Shown piece after piece: positions 41,821 to 51,878 of a stretch of 60,000 nucleotides of DNA. The stretch covers positions 761,501 through 821,500 of the forward strand of contig CAJNDS010002457.1 in assembly GCA_905221605.1 (NCBI GenBank), read 5' to 3'. The position numbers and the translations under genes were made by a program. The stretch comes from Symbiodinium natans. Its lineage: Eukaryota > Sar > Dinophyceae > Suessiales > Symbiodiniaceae. Position 1 is the first letter of the stretch, and each line of letters opens with the position of its first letter. The notes below the pieces were generated by a model. The model was not told the origin of the DNA. It ran no database searches and saw nothing but the letters and a program-made list of their open reading frames with translations.

Positions 41821-41924
41821 GATAGTTACCAAAAGGCCTTATACAAGGCTCAAAGCGAGAAAAGTGGTTTTGGGTTTAGGGCTTCAGGGCCTCACACACA
41901 CACACAGCTCAGAAGGCGATCAGA

Positions 41925-42168
41925 TCCCCTACAAGCAAGGGCCCCTTTGTTCTACTAACTTGAGCTAAGGAACTTTTAACCTAAGTTCCGCTTCTTAGAA
42001 CCCCAGGTTCGGGCCCTTATAACTCTGCCTAGAACTACAAGGAGGGACGCCCCCTTACTATACTAACTATAGTTCAGGGATTTATGACCGAAGATAGGAT
42101 CCTTATAACCCAATTTAGGGCCGTATATCTCCACATTTAAACTAGGGGGGGGGGGCCCTTCTTGTAGG
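41925..42168. mobile_element. Two E1 elements back to back
   Basis: CTACAAGCAAGGGCCCC... is followed at about 42028 by CTACAAGGAGGGACGCCCCC ... GGGCCCTTCTTGTAG. Confidence 0.6.
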
Positions 42169-42401
42169 AAGAAGTTCAAAGCCCTGAGTGCTGAGTGTGC
42201 GGGATGTCTTTGGGCTTAGGGTTTAGGGTCCAGGGTTTAGGGCTTAGCGCCTTCGTTTTTTTTGTTTGGGGCGGTTTAGGGTTTAGGGTTTAGGGTTTAG
42301 GGTTTAGGATTTAGGGTTTAGCGCCTTCGGCTTCTCTTGGTTTGGGGCTTATAGGGCTTATGGCAAAACAGGGTGCTGAGGGCTTCGGGCTCTTGCAAAA
42401 G

Positions 42402-42685
42402 GCTGCAGAGTTGAGGGCTTTATCACTGCGAGGCTTGAATAAGGATCAGCGTACGAGCAGCCCTCTTGCAATTCAAGAGTCTTTCGTGGTACACGTACTG
42501 CGTGGCTTTTGCAACAGGTATAAACCTCTAGAAGGGGGCCAGAATGGGAACCCGATTTGACGATCCCACTCCCCTATACCCCTGCGTCATCCCAAGTCCT
42601 CTTTTCCTGAGGGCTACGAGGGGGAAGAGCTACCGCCCAAGCATCCACTACGCTCCGTGCCCGAGAGTGGCGGCCCTATCACTGG
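42402..42685 (+). CDS. Two exons, unknown
   Basis: 42402-42488 (AAELRALSLRGLNKDQRTSS, donor GTACAC) and 42612-42685 (CTGAG acceptor, GYEGEELPPKHPLRSVPESG, donor GTCGCC). They could continue the dehydrogenase or be another gene. Confidence 0.45.
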
Positions 42686-43373
42686 GTCGCCCTGAACCCC
42701 AACCCCAAAACCTACCTAGAACTCCTAGAACCCCCATAAACCCTAGGCCCTAGACCCTATAAACCCTGTAACCCGAATCCAAACCCTAAAAACCCTCATA
42801 AACCCCATGAACCCTACAGACCCTAAAACATCCCTAAACCGTATTTTCACCCTGTAACCCTAAACCCTATTCTTCTTCCTTTGGGGGTCGGAGGATCGAA
42901 CTTCGAGATTGCGAGTCCTTGGCTTTGGGGGTTCGTGGGCTTCGGATGGGGTGGGTCCGGGTGTAGCCTTCATGGCCCTACAAACCACGGTTTTTTTTCA
43001 GGCTTTAGTCAGGGTTCAAGGCTACTCCTTTTGTGTAAAGGGCTCATCACCGAAGTTCTGATACTCATAGCCCAGTTTAGGGCCCTTATGACTACTGGTG
43101 GAACCCACAGTTGAACCGTACTTCTTAAGGGCAACCTGACATGTGGCTTGAGTTCGTGTTGCAGGCACCAGCCAGCTGTCTTCAACACTCCAGAGATGCA
43201 GGGAGGGGGCCTGCTTACTATCCTCATTTTAGGGATTTAGAACCCCCCACGATTTGAAGACTTAGCTTAAACCCTAAAAGCCGAAACCCTTAACAGGGTT
43301 TAAGGATTTAGGGTTTAGGGTTCTCCCTTCTAGCGCCTCAATCCCTATGAACCCTGAACCTGGCATCCCGCAG

Positions 43374-43888
43374 CTTGACTTACATGCCTCAAGTCCTGCA
43401 AGTGAGCACGACGAGCGCGGCAATGTACTCAGCCCATTAGGGTTTAGGGTTTAGGGTTTAGGGTTTAGGGTTTAGGGTTTAGGGTTTAGGGTTTAGGGTT
43501 TAGATGTCCAAACGTGACGTACCAAGCCCGAGCAGGGGAACACTTGATCGCCTTCAAAACCAAGCACGAACCCTCACACCATCCTGTGGCCCCCAGCCGC
43601 CTAACCTAGAAGCTTGCTGAACGATGATGCGGAAGAACAGTTTAGGGTTTAGGGTTTAGGGTTACCAGGGCTAAGGAGCAGTGCCCGTGGGTAACCCACA
43701 AAGCAGCCAAGCTTCACTGAGAGTCCTGGGGCGCTTTTTGCGATCTTTCCGGCACAACCACCCTAAACCCTAAACCCTATAAACCCTACACCCTAAACCC
43801 TAAACCCTAAGCCTAAACCTTGATGTCGACCGGCACAGCGAGTACCTGAGGGCCGAGGTGCTCTCCGCATCTTGGTTGCGCACCAGGG
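43374..43888 (+). CDS. Series of small exons, unknown
   Basis: 43374-43437 (LDLHASSPASEHDERGNVLS), 43536-43609 (EHLIAFKTKHEPSHHPVAPS, stop TAG), 43679-43717 (CPWVTHKAAKLH, TGA) and 43812-43888 (LNLDVDRHSEYLRAEVLSAS, donor GTGTTT). A TTTAGGG array lies at 43440-43505. Stops suggest more than one gene or wrong ends. Confidence 0.45.
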
Positions 43889-43935
43889 GTGTTTGGGGTT
43901 TAGGGTTTAGGGTTTAGGGTTCCGTGAGCGTCCTG

Positions 43936-44012
43936 GAGTATACTTGGGGCCTTACAAGCGGTTCCCAAAGAGTAGCTTTAGGGCGCAAGTATGTATAGGT
44001 ACATGGGCCCTC
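43936..44012. mobile_element. E4 element
   Basis: GTATACTTGGGGCC ... GGCGCAAGTATGTATAGGTACATGGGCCC. A short possible exon follows at 44038-44067 (IAGVAYCFLP), then an E10 copy at 44098-44195. Confidence 0.5.
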
Positions 44013-44189
44013 GCGGGATGAAAGGTTTCCGCTCAAGATAGCCGGCGTAGCTTACTGCTTCTTGCCGGTGTGAATGTGCCGGTCTGGGCGGCTAGGTGGG
44101 ACTTTACTACAACTTCAGCACTTTATGAGTTTTTGGGGTTCCTCAATTTCATATTAAGGGAGCTAAAAGTTACAGTTAAATGTTTATTG

Positions 44190-44829
44190 GAAAAGAGCAA
44201 CCAAGGCTACTGGCCAGTAGCAACCGTATGACTCGCATGCGATCCTCAGACACGACGTCGCCCGAAGGCCTATAGAGCATGCAGGAGCAACTGCAAAAAA
44301 CGTGCCGCCGTTCTGACTCGCTGAAGATGTCTGCAGCCTAGGCCGCGCCCGCTGAGCCTGCTATGGCTGACGTGCAGGTGCCACGCAGATGTTGCAATTG
44401 GCTCAACGTTGCTCTGAGGAGACTTTTCTGTGAGAGCCTTGAACGAAGATGCTACCGTAGAAGATCGTCCGGCGACCATCACTGTCAAGGGAAGAATGTG
44501 CTGGGCGTTGACTGCGCAAACTGCAGAGGGTTTGATTTTTTGTCCTGAGCACTGAGGCAACTTACACTTGTTGATGTGAGCCTGAGCAGGCCTTGTGGGA
44601 TGTGCTGCGTCGGTGTGGCGAGACGCACGAGAACACTTCCGCTCAGGAGGTGGCCTGGTTTTTGATTGCTGGCCGGGTCATGAGTAATTATCGGGTTCTC
44701 GCAATCGGAAGTGTGACCTTGTGCTTGCTCGCAAGCCGCACTGTGTTTAGAAATCGCGTCACATCAACACAAAGCACATGCTCCAGGCGACCTGTCAAGA
44801 CATGGCATACTTGGCCTCTCAATGGGTGA
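44190..44829 (+). CDS. Telomere-repeat-free coding island, unknown protein(s)
   Basis: 44580-44829 (GTGAG acceptor) is open for 82 codons: PEQALWDVLRRCGETHENTS, then AQEVAWFLIAGRVMSNYRVL, stop TGA. 44437-44548 reads ALNEDATVEDRPATITVKGR to a TGA. Overlapping frames on both strands are also open, so exon limits are uncertain. Confidence 0.45.
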
Positions 44830-44919
44830 CGACACTCGGTTGCCGCCCTAACCCCTACACCCTATCCCCTAAACCCTAAACCCTAAACCCTAAACCCAAC
44901 ACCACTTGGGGAGTTTCAG

Positions 44920-45297
44920 GTTCTCCAGGTGTGGCAGGAGGACTACAAGAATGCCAGCAGCAGCGAGTCTTGGACTGCTAGCCCCCGCGATGCGAGGCAT
45001 GGTTTAGGGTTTAGGGTTTAGGGTTTTAGGGTTTTAGGGTTTTAGGGTTTTAGGGTTTTAGGGTTTTAGGGTTTTAGGGTTTTAGGGTTTTAGGGTTTTA
45101 GGGCTTTAGGGTTTTAGGATTTCAGGGTTTTAGGGTTTTAGGGTTTTAGGGTTTTAGGGTGTATTGTTTGGGATGCGTAACTATGAACAGCATGCTGGCC
45201 CTGGAACTCCGTGTCGCAGATCAGCCCTTGCAAGCCTTGTGCCACAGACTGCCTGGCCTTGAAGCAACAACAAACCCAAGCCTCCGAACAGTTTGGG
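44920..45297 (+). CDS. Two exons flanking a pure telomere-like array
   Basis: 44920-45001 reads VLQVWQEDYKNASSSESWTA and ends at GTTTAGGG. 45160-45297 reads MLALELRVADQPLQALCHRL then PGLEATTNPSLRTVW, donor GTGTAG. The DNA between is almost only TTTAGGG/TTTTAGGG, with GT at its start and TTTTAG at its end, but the phases I chose do not join cleanly. Confidence 0.5.
45004..45160 (+). repeat. TTTTAGGG octamer-variant array
   Basis: About 17 tandem octamers after two canonical heptamers. Confidence 0.95.
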
Positions 45298-45736
45298 GTG
45301 TAGGGTTTAGGGTTTAGGGTTTGGGGTTTAGGGTTTAGGGTTTAGGGTTTAGGGTTTAGGGTTTAGGGTCTAGGTTTAGGGTCAGAGTACGACACACAAC
45401 CCTTTACAAGTTTCGAAGCAACCTTCGCACGAATCGGTTTGCAGGTTACATGTACCATATGGCAGGAACTGCTAGGCTTTAGCGCAATCTCTTGTTTGTC
45501 TTTGCCGACCATGAAAGATCCCGACTAATCCTCGCCAAAGCTGGTCCTCAAAGCACCATCTCCCAGCACCTGTGAAGCCAAGTCCCTTCAACAGCCAGAG
45601 AGACTTTGCCGCCCTCTATGGACCGTGATCTCTAAACCCTAAACCACCCTAAAACCTAAACCCTAAACCCTAAACCCTAAACCCTAGCCCTAAACCCTAG
45701 CCCTAAACCCTAACCCCCCTATGGGGCCCGATCTAG

Positions 45737-45825
45737 GAGGACTTCTTGGGTGCCGCGGTGTTCACTCTGGCTGCGGCGTCGTTGCAGGGCAGGAGCCTCC
45801 TCGAGCGCGAGGTGCCAGCAGCAGG
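45737..45825 (+). CDS. Exon, unknown
   Basis: ATCTAG acceptor, EDFLGAAVFTLAAASLQGRS then LLEREVPAAG, donor GTTTAG of a TTTAGGG block. An upstream piece (RDFAALYG, ending about 45628) lies on the other side of a CCCTAAA array. Confidence 0.55.
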
Positions 45826-46018
45826 GTTTAGGGTTTAGGGTTAGGGCTTGGGGTTTAGGGTTTGGGATTTAGGGTTTGGGGTTTAGGGTTTGGGGTTTAG
45901 GGTTTAGGGGTAGGCAATAACTGCCGTACTACACGTCTCAGTTTGTTTCTCTTTCGCTTCTCCGGCCGGAGCGTCAGCCGTCCTGGGTTGAAAAAGGGAT
46001 AATTATAGGCAAGCACGG

Positions 46019-46136
46019 GCTATTGGTTGGGATGTTCCCCTTGTACTAACAGTGTTTAATAGGCTTTATTTAAGAGGGGGTACGAGAATCCCTATGAAGG
46101 ACTGCTGGTAAAAGGGGGAACGTCCCAAGCTATTGG
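46019..46136. mobile_element. E2 element with perfect 8-bp target duplication
   Basis: GCTATTGG flanks TTGGGATGTTCCCC...CGTCCCAA on both sides. Confidence 0.85.
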
Positions 46137-46433
46137 GCTCAAGTTGGGGTGGGCAGCAGATGATGTGCTTAAGTGCCTGTTTCCCTGCAGGAAGGGGGAG
46201 GGCGAGAGAGAGATACAGATAGAGAATAGAACCCTAAATCATAAACCCTAAACCCTAAACCACAAACCCTCCAGATTCTGGGAAAGTTGCCCCAGGATAG
46301 CATCATTGGCGTCGAGCCCCTTGGAACTGAATCAGGCTTAGCCTTTGCTTTCCATGAGGCCTACATGCCCCGGATCCTAGCCTTCCAACTTGTAACACAA
46401 GAGCACACAATTCTCTGCAACTGCATAACGTAG
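46130..46433 (+). CDS. Two exons, unknown
   Basis: 46130-46190, right after the E2 end, reads IGLKLGWAADDVLKCLFPC. 46275-46433 (CTCCAG acceptor) is open for 52 codons: ILGKLPQDSIIGVEPLGTES then GLAFAFHEAYMPRILAFQLV, stop TAG. Confidence 0.55.
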
Positions 46434-46531
46434 CAACCTAAGACCATGTATTTATAGAGTCATTCTCGTAGAACAGAATGCTTCGGGCGAGTTTGTGAAC
46501 CGTTTCCTTATGCTCTGACCGGCTACGACTG

Positions 46532-46921
46532 AGGATGTGCATGGGCCTGGCAGCCCAACACCTGGACGAGTCTGCACAGCGGCGGCTGCAGCAGACCGTC
46601 CTGGAGCGGACGCTCAGGTACTATAGGGGTCGGAATAAATACTAATATTATTCCCTTAGGCTCCCTTTCCATTTATGCTATAATGTATTCTGATTACTCA
46701 GGCGCTTATAGTAGCCAAACCCTAGATCGATTTTTTTTGGAAGGGCTGCTTGTTACACTGCTGCATAGTGGCTTAGTCCTATCCCGCCCTTGCTCCCAAC
46801 TCTGCCGCAAGAAACACTGAATCCAGCGGTTTACAGCGGTTTCGCAGCCCTAGCAGCCTTTCGTTGGAGGCGCTTGGACCAGACTGGCGAGGAGATGGCT
46901 GCCAAGGCCTGCAGCCATGTT
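46532..46921 (+). CDS. Two exons separated by an E6 element
   Basis: 46532-46618 reads MCMGLAAQHLDESAQRRLQQ then TVLERTLR; its donor GTACTATAGGGG is the first base of E6 (46619-46708). 46848-46921 (TTTCGCAG acceptor) reads LAAFRWRRLDQTGEEMAAKA and ends at GTTTAGGG. Helical, charged; family unknown. Confidence 0.55.
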
Positions 46922-47167
46922 GTTTAGGGTTAGGGTTTTGGGTTTTGGGTTTTGGGTTTTGGGTTTAGGGTTTAGGGTTTAGGGTTAGGGTTTAGGGGAC
47001 CCATATCTTAGCTTTAGGGCCCAGTTATATACAACACAGGAACATGGACCCTGAGGGAAACATCAAACGAATCCCAAGGCCACACGCCCTAAACCCATCG
47101 GCAGGTAGAACACCTCTAGTGCCACCTGGAACATGTACCTAGAGTAATCGTGTACCTTAAAAGCCAG

Positions 47168-47282
47168 GGTCCCAAGATGCCCCAAGCAATGGTGTGAGGC
47201 ATCTTCTGAGCTGCTTCGGCGGGGGCTGCTGACGACTCCAAAGGACAAGCTGTTGGGTTTGGGATTACAGGGCTTCGCGCGG
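47168..47282 (+). CDS. Exon, unknown
   Basis: AAGCCAG acceptor, 38 codons (VPRCPKQWCEASSELLRRGL then LTTPKDKLLGLGLQGFAR), donor GTAAAG. The 107-codon minus frame opposite it is judged a shadow. Confidence 0.55.
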
Positions 47283-47457
47283 GTAAAGGAATAGGTGTTC
47301 AACAGTCCAGGAGTACCTGAGCCAAGGAGTTGCGGTAGAGGGCTTAGGCTAGGCAGGTGCTTTCCCAGATATAGTACCCACGACATCCTGGCAGCTCAGA
47401 AACACACCTAGACTGCGACCTTCACGCCTACTATAACGTGGGAACAGATTGTCCCCT

Positions 47458-47553
47458 TGGTTCTTAGTAGGGAATGAGGGAAAGAAGTACCCTCTACAGT
47501 ACCTTAGCGGGTACGTCTAGGGTCCGATTTCCCTCATTCCCTACTAAGAACCA
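47458..47553. mobile_element. E13 element with perfect 25-bp TIR
   Basis: The left arm at 47458-47482 (TGGTTCTTAGTAGGGAATGA...) is exactly complementary to 47529-47553. Relatives are at 40541 and 56490. Confidence 0.8.
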
Positions 47554-47589
47554 GAGTGTAGGGTTCCCTCCGCAACTCTTCAGGCATGT

Positions 47590-47672
47590 CCCTCCCTCAT
47601 GCGAACAGTCCTTCATAGGGATGTTAATTTGGGGGTAATTACTGTTAGGATAAGGCGGAACACCCCAACCTA
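47590..47672. mobile_element. E2 element, degenerate
   Basis: GGCATGTCCCTCCCTCATGC ... GGCGGAACACCCCAA. Confidence 0.45.
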
Positions 47673-47720
47673 ATCACCTAAAGCTATTAAATCGAGACGT
47701 CGACCACGTCGAGAGAGCAG

Positions 47721-48229
47721 ATAAAAGGAGTGTACGCAGCCCCTGCGCTCACTACTGGCGCTGCTGATCAGGCCCCACGCAGCAGACCTCCTTTTTTTTT
47801 GGGGGGGGGGGGGGGGCTCAGAGTAGTTTGGGGTAAAATCCCTAAACCCTTAAGAACCCTTGACTCCAAGTAAGACTCCCAAACTCATGTGTTAGGTTCT
47901 CGATCCTTGGACAGGTCGAAAGTTGTTGTTGCGGTCCCTTTTCAAGGTTGGCCTTAGGGTTGAAGGTTTAGGGTTTAGGGTGTAGGGTTTAGGGCTTTTC
48001 GAGGCTGTTTTTTCGAGATCTTTCAGTACACGAGCAGAAGGAAAAGCCACACCCTGACCCAAGTAACCGGTGGTTTAGGGTTGAGGGTCCGTAGGGTTTT
48101 GGATCGGTGGAGTCTAGTGTTTGGGATTCAGGGGTGATGTGAACCCGCCCCTCTCCCCACAGGGTGAATCCTGCCAGGTGCGTGGGCCAGGAGACCGCCT
48201 GTTGCAAGTTTGCTCACTTCGCAGCCACG
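47721..48229 (+). CDS. Four small exons, unknown
   Basis: 47721-47790 (IKGVYAAPALTTGAADQAPR), 47915-47946 (VESCCCGPFS), 48027-48069 (YTSRRKSHTLTQVT) and 48163-48229 (GESCQVRGPGDRLLQVCSLR, or in another frame CVGQETACCKFAHF). All have AG acceptors. A T9G17 tract lies at 47790-47816. Confidence 0.4.
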
Positions 48230-48291
48230 CCCTAGACACCAAACCCTAAACCCTAAACCCTAAGCCACATATCCACATGGACCCATTGCAG

Positions 48292-48521
48292 CAAACCGGG
48301 TCAAGTCGCCAGAGGATACCTTCGTTCACTTGCAGGTTCGGGGGGGGGGGGGGGGAAAAGTGCACCTACAACTAGCCACATAGCCTGAGTTTGACTTATA
48401 GAGAGCCCTATACTTAGTCCTATACTTAGTTACTTAGTCCATCTTAGTCCAACCCTAAAGCCTAAACCCTAAACCCTAAGCCTTCAAGCAGGCAAAGGTT
48501 CAGGAGCGTTTTGCACCTTGA
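48292..48521 (+). CDS. Exon pair ending in a stop, unknown
   Basis: 48292-48335 (NRVKSPEDTFVHLQ, donor GTTCGG) joins in phase 0 to 48492-48521 (AKVQERFAP, TGA). A degenerate E1 lies in the intron. Confidence 0.5.
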
Positions 48522-48858
48522 AGCCCTGCCAGCCCTAAACCCATCAGCAGAGCCATCAGCCCGACCCCGTCCCCCCCCCGCCTCTAGAATCATTGCTTGT
48601 TTCGCATGAGGCACCTTTTTAAGTGTAGGTACTTAGTTTGGGCGTTCGGGGTTTGGGGTGGTGGGGGCAGCACAAATGTTGAGCGTGCTTTTCCCCCAAG
48701 AAGATTCAAGACGTAACCGTTTTGAGTTGAGACCCTGAACCCTTGCTCGCGCGGGTTCTGGGGCGGGTGGCATAAAAATCCTAGATCAACCCTAAACCCT
48801 AAACCCCATAAAAAAATCTAGATCCTTTTTGAGTCTGTAACTCCTAGCTGGGCCTCAG

Positions 48859-49131
48859 GACAAGATCACGGCGCAAGAGCTGCTGGATCTGTGCGGCGCG
48901 GACGTCGCCCTAGCTGTGGCGGTTCTCGCGGAGGCCTGCGCAGAAGGACCCTAAATAGAAAACCCAAAAACTTGGTCTTGGAGTACTATACTTTAATACC
49001 TTTTTTTTGGTTCTGGGTTCCTATTATAGCTACTTATACCTAAAAAGTATATACTTTTTTTCCAGGGTCTACTCCAAAGCTAAGAAAACTTCCCAACATT
49101 GCAGCACCCGGCTTTCCAAGGGCTTCTTGGG
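48859..49131 (+). CDS. Two exons, possible EF-hand-like segment
   Basis: 48859-48947 (GCCTCAG acceptor) reads DKITAQELLDLCGADVALAV, reminiscent of the second half of an EF hand (KIT..EL). 49066-49131 (TTTCCAG acceptor) reads VYSKAKKTSQHCSTRLSKGF, donor GTGTAG. Calcium binding is not established. Confidence 0.5.
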
Positions 49132-49384
49132 GTGTAGGTTCCATGGGGTGCAAGGTTCTAGGAGTTTCGAGACAATCCTAGTAGGAATCCCCCCCGAAGA
49201 CGGTAATTACCCCTTGTTTTGGAAACCCCAGTGTAAGCCTTGTAGGTTCTTGTGATTCGGGTACGGGACTGGGAAATTTCAAAATAGGGGTATCCTTAGT
49301 GTGTATATATATATATACATATATATATATTATGTTTGTATATTTATTTATGTGTACATATTTATAGACGCAAAGTGCTCTCAG

Positions 49385-49705
49385 CCTACTATAGGAACCC
49401 CAAGCCCTCGCCCACTCAACAACCTTGATCAAACCCCAAGGCCTTCAGATCATGCAGCACTTAAAATATATCCCTGTGGCATTAGAACTTGAAGACCTTG
49501 AAGCCTATAGGACGAAACCATGTCGGTCTTCCTCCCTAAGCCCTTTACATCCCTAAACCCTAAACTTTTAAACCCTAAACCCTAAACCCTAAATCTTCCA
49601 AACCTGAAAAAAAGTCAACCTGCCAGGCCTTGGTGGCTCCCCGTCCTCCTGGCCTGACGCTCTGGCCCCTCCAGCTCTGCTCGCTGCTGCAGTGGCCTGG
49701 ATCAG
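49385..49705 (+). CDS. Two possible exons, unknown
   Basis: 49385-49492 (CTCTCAG acceptor) reads PTIGTPSPRPLNNLDQTPRP to TGA. 49638-49705 (CTGCCAG acceptor) reads LGGSPSSWPDALAPPALLAA or another open frame. Confidence 0.4.
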
Positions 49706-49984
49706 TTTGGGTTTAGGGTTTGGGGTTTAGGGTATAGGGTTTAGGGTTTCTAGGGTTTGGGGGCTAAAGGACTTAAGAGTTACAAACTCTACCCTGCATG
49801 TGCGGATTTTTGGGGGTTTTGGGATTTTTTGGGCGCGTGTGGTCTAAAAGCTAATCAAACATTAGGGAAGTAGGGCTTTCAGGGTCTGGGGTTTAGGGTT
49901 TAGGGTTTAGGGTTTAGGGTTTAGGGTTTAGGGTTTAGGGTTCGGAGTTTGTAAGGCCTCTATGAGCAAATCTGCCAGCAGCAG

Positions 49985-50297
49985 GGCACCTTCAAAACGA
50001 CCACCCAGACGGAGCTTCCATGGATTTCAGGGGGCCCCTCACTCTAAACGGCTGGAGTACTATAGAGTATATAGAGCAAGCCCTCCCCCACCCCGACAAC
50101 AAATAACAACTATGTTCTGATTGAAGACCGTTAGTGGCAGGCAGCAGCCCCCAAGGCACTTAGAGACAGCAATTTCGGAGAAGCAGCTGTGCCTAGTGTT
50201 ATCATCTAAAGTCTGCCCTGAGGCTCCTCTTTCTTGTTTATTCAAAAGAGGCCCCTCAATCCGAAACCGTGGAAGCCCCGAACGCCCTCAATCCTAA
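49985..50297 (+). CDS. Two exons, unknown
   Basis: 49985-50029 (GCAGCAG acceptor) reads GTFKTTTQTELPWIS. 50148-50297 (GCAGCAG acceptor) is open for 49 codons: PPRHLETAISEKQLCLVLSS then KVCPEAPLSCLFKRG, stop TAA. Confidence 0.45.
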
Positions 50298-50349
50298 ACC
50301 CTACACCGAGAGTGCTTGCAGAAAACCTAAATCCTGAAGGCCGTAAACG

Positions 50350-50446
50350 GGTTTAGGGTTTAGGGTTAAAGTTTAGGGTTTAGGGTTTAGGGTTTAGGGT
50401 TTAGGGTTTAGGGTTTAGGGTTTAGGGTTTAGGGTTTAGGGTTTAG
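50350..50446 (+). repeat. TTTAGGG array whose last TTTAG acts as acceptor
   Basis: About 14 units. The exon at 50447 is in frame from this TTTAG. Confidence 0.9.
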
Positions 50447-50539
50447 GGTTTGGCGCTGAGGCAGCTGACCAGCCCCGATGTTTTCGCTTGGCTCCTGCAA
50501 CGCGCCGAGCCAACTTTAGACTTCAACGAGGCGGGCTGA
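50447..50539 (+). CDS. Terminal exon directly after a telomere-like array
   Basis: GLALRQLTSPDVFAWLLQRA then EPTLDFNEAG, stop TGA, exactly 31 codons from the TTTAG acceptor. Family unknown. Confidence 0.55.
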   Translation, partial: GLALRQLTSPDVFAWLLQRAEPTLDFNEAG

Positions 50540-50760
50540 GGTTTAGGGTTTAGGGCTGAGGGTTTAGGGTTTAGGGCTGAGGGGTACTTGGAGGTCCGTT
50601 GGTACGTATAACCCTAATTGGGTCTAGGGTCGAGGCTCTGGGATTTACTGTAGGGTCTGAGTCTAGGGCTTTCTGTGGTAGTTTGTGGAGGGATAGATTC
50701 TCTGGCAAAACCATGCATAACAAGATCTCTTTGTTTGATTCCGTTACTTTTGCTCAGCAG

Positions 50761-51212
50761 ATGTAGTACGCAGGTGGTCCCCATCCAAAATCGATGCCTT
50801 AAGGCTCGAGACCCCATTAGGAGAGCCGACAGGAGATGACAGCATGACAGCATGAAATCGTCACCTCCCCTCATTCCACATGAAGCAACCTTCCACTCGC
50901 ATCCGCTCTTCACCCATGTTCTTGACCGGCACCTGCCCAGCACAAGCCCTGCTATATCTAGTACACTCACTGTCTGCGGCCCCAAACCCAATTTACCCAG
51001 CTATGCTCTACTCTATATGTGATATTTTGTTTCTTTTATGGGGGTTCTTAAGCAAAGAGTAGTGCTGGAGTGTAATCCCTAAACGCCTGGAGCCTTTGAG
51101 TTCCAATTGGGTAATGGGTGTCGAGAAGTCTATCGCGTAGGTTGCAGACACTACTGTAGCGATTCAGCTGGTCAGATATAGGGACCTTCATGTGTTACTT
51201 GCCTTTACTTAG
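50761..51212 (+). CDS. Two possible exons, unknown
   Basis: 50761-50855 (CAGCAG acceptor) reads VVRRWSPSKIDALRLETPLG to TGA. 51148-51212 (GTTGCAG acceptor) reads TTVAIQLVRYRDLHVLLAFT, TAG. A 125-codon minus frame overlaps the first. Confidence 0.4.
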
Positions 51213-51422
51213 CCACTTTCGCACCTCAGCGGTTGTCGCTCAACGCCCAAACCCCAAGCCCTGAACTGTCCCAAAAACCCCTAAATCCTAACACCCTAAA
51301 TCCTCAAACCCTAAACCCCAAACCCTGAACCCTAAACCCCAAACCCTAAACCCTAAACCCTACACCCTAAACCCTAAACCCCAAACCCTCAACCCTAAAC
51401 ATCCACCACTCCCCTTCCTCAG

Positions 51423-51607
51423 ATTCCGATGGCCTCCTTCAGAGAGAGGCAGCTGGCCCACAGCCAGGCTGGACCTGCAGATATAGGGTTTAGGGTCTTT
51501 AGGGTTTAGGGTCTTTAGGGTTTAGGGTCTTTAGGGTTTAGGGTTTAGCGTTTAGGGTTTAGGGTTTAGGGTTTAGGGTTTAGGCAGGCAGTGCAGCAGT
51601 CCCAGCC
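51423..51607 (+). CDS. Exon plus micro-exon, unknown
   Basis: 51423-51479 (CCTCAG acceptor) reads IPMASFRERQLAHSQAGPA. 51588-51607 reads AVQQSQ before GTAAAA. The intron is TTTAGGG/TCTTTAGGG repeats. Confidence 0.45.
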
Positions 51608-51647
51608 GTAAAAAAAAAGTTAGGGTTTTTGGGTTAGGGGGTACCTC

Positions 51648-51840
51648 TTGGGATGTTCCCCCTTATACTAACAGTCCATAACTTGGGACTATAATCGGGA
51701 TCCTCTTAGCAGCTGAGTGAGCACACTTTTTGGGAGATTTTAATCCCCTATGGAACTGAAAGTGTACACTCCTTGGGGGGCTTATGAACTCAGCAACTAA
51801 GTTAAGGAGCTGTTTTATAGCATAAGGGGGAACATCCCAA
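51648..51840. mobile_element. E2 element with E3 nested inside
   Basis: The E2 ends at 51648 and 51840 have near-perfect duplications GGTACCTC/CGTACCTC. E3 (51705-51801, CTTAGCAGCTGAG...CAACTAAG) sits in the middle. Confidence 0.8.
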
Positions 51841-51878
51841 CGTACCTCGATGGTATAGGGTATAGGGCATGGGGTTCA

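Noticed and set aside
44270-44560. 96-codon minus-strand open frame
   Set aside because: Complement of an open plus frame in a GC-balanced island; no splice context and no family match. Kept only as an ambiguity in the island entry.
47063-47386. 107-codon minus-strand open frame
   Set aside because: The plus strand carries a better exon (47168-47282) with acceptor, GTAAAG donor and coherent frame.
50614-50991. 125-codon minus-strand open frame
   Set aside because: The longest ATG frame near here, but it overlaps plausible plus exons with splice sites, includes repeat-derived ends and has no recognisable domain.
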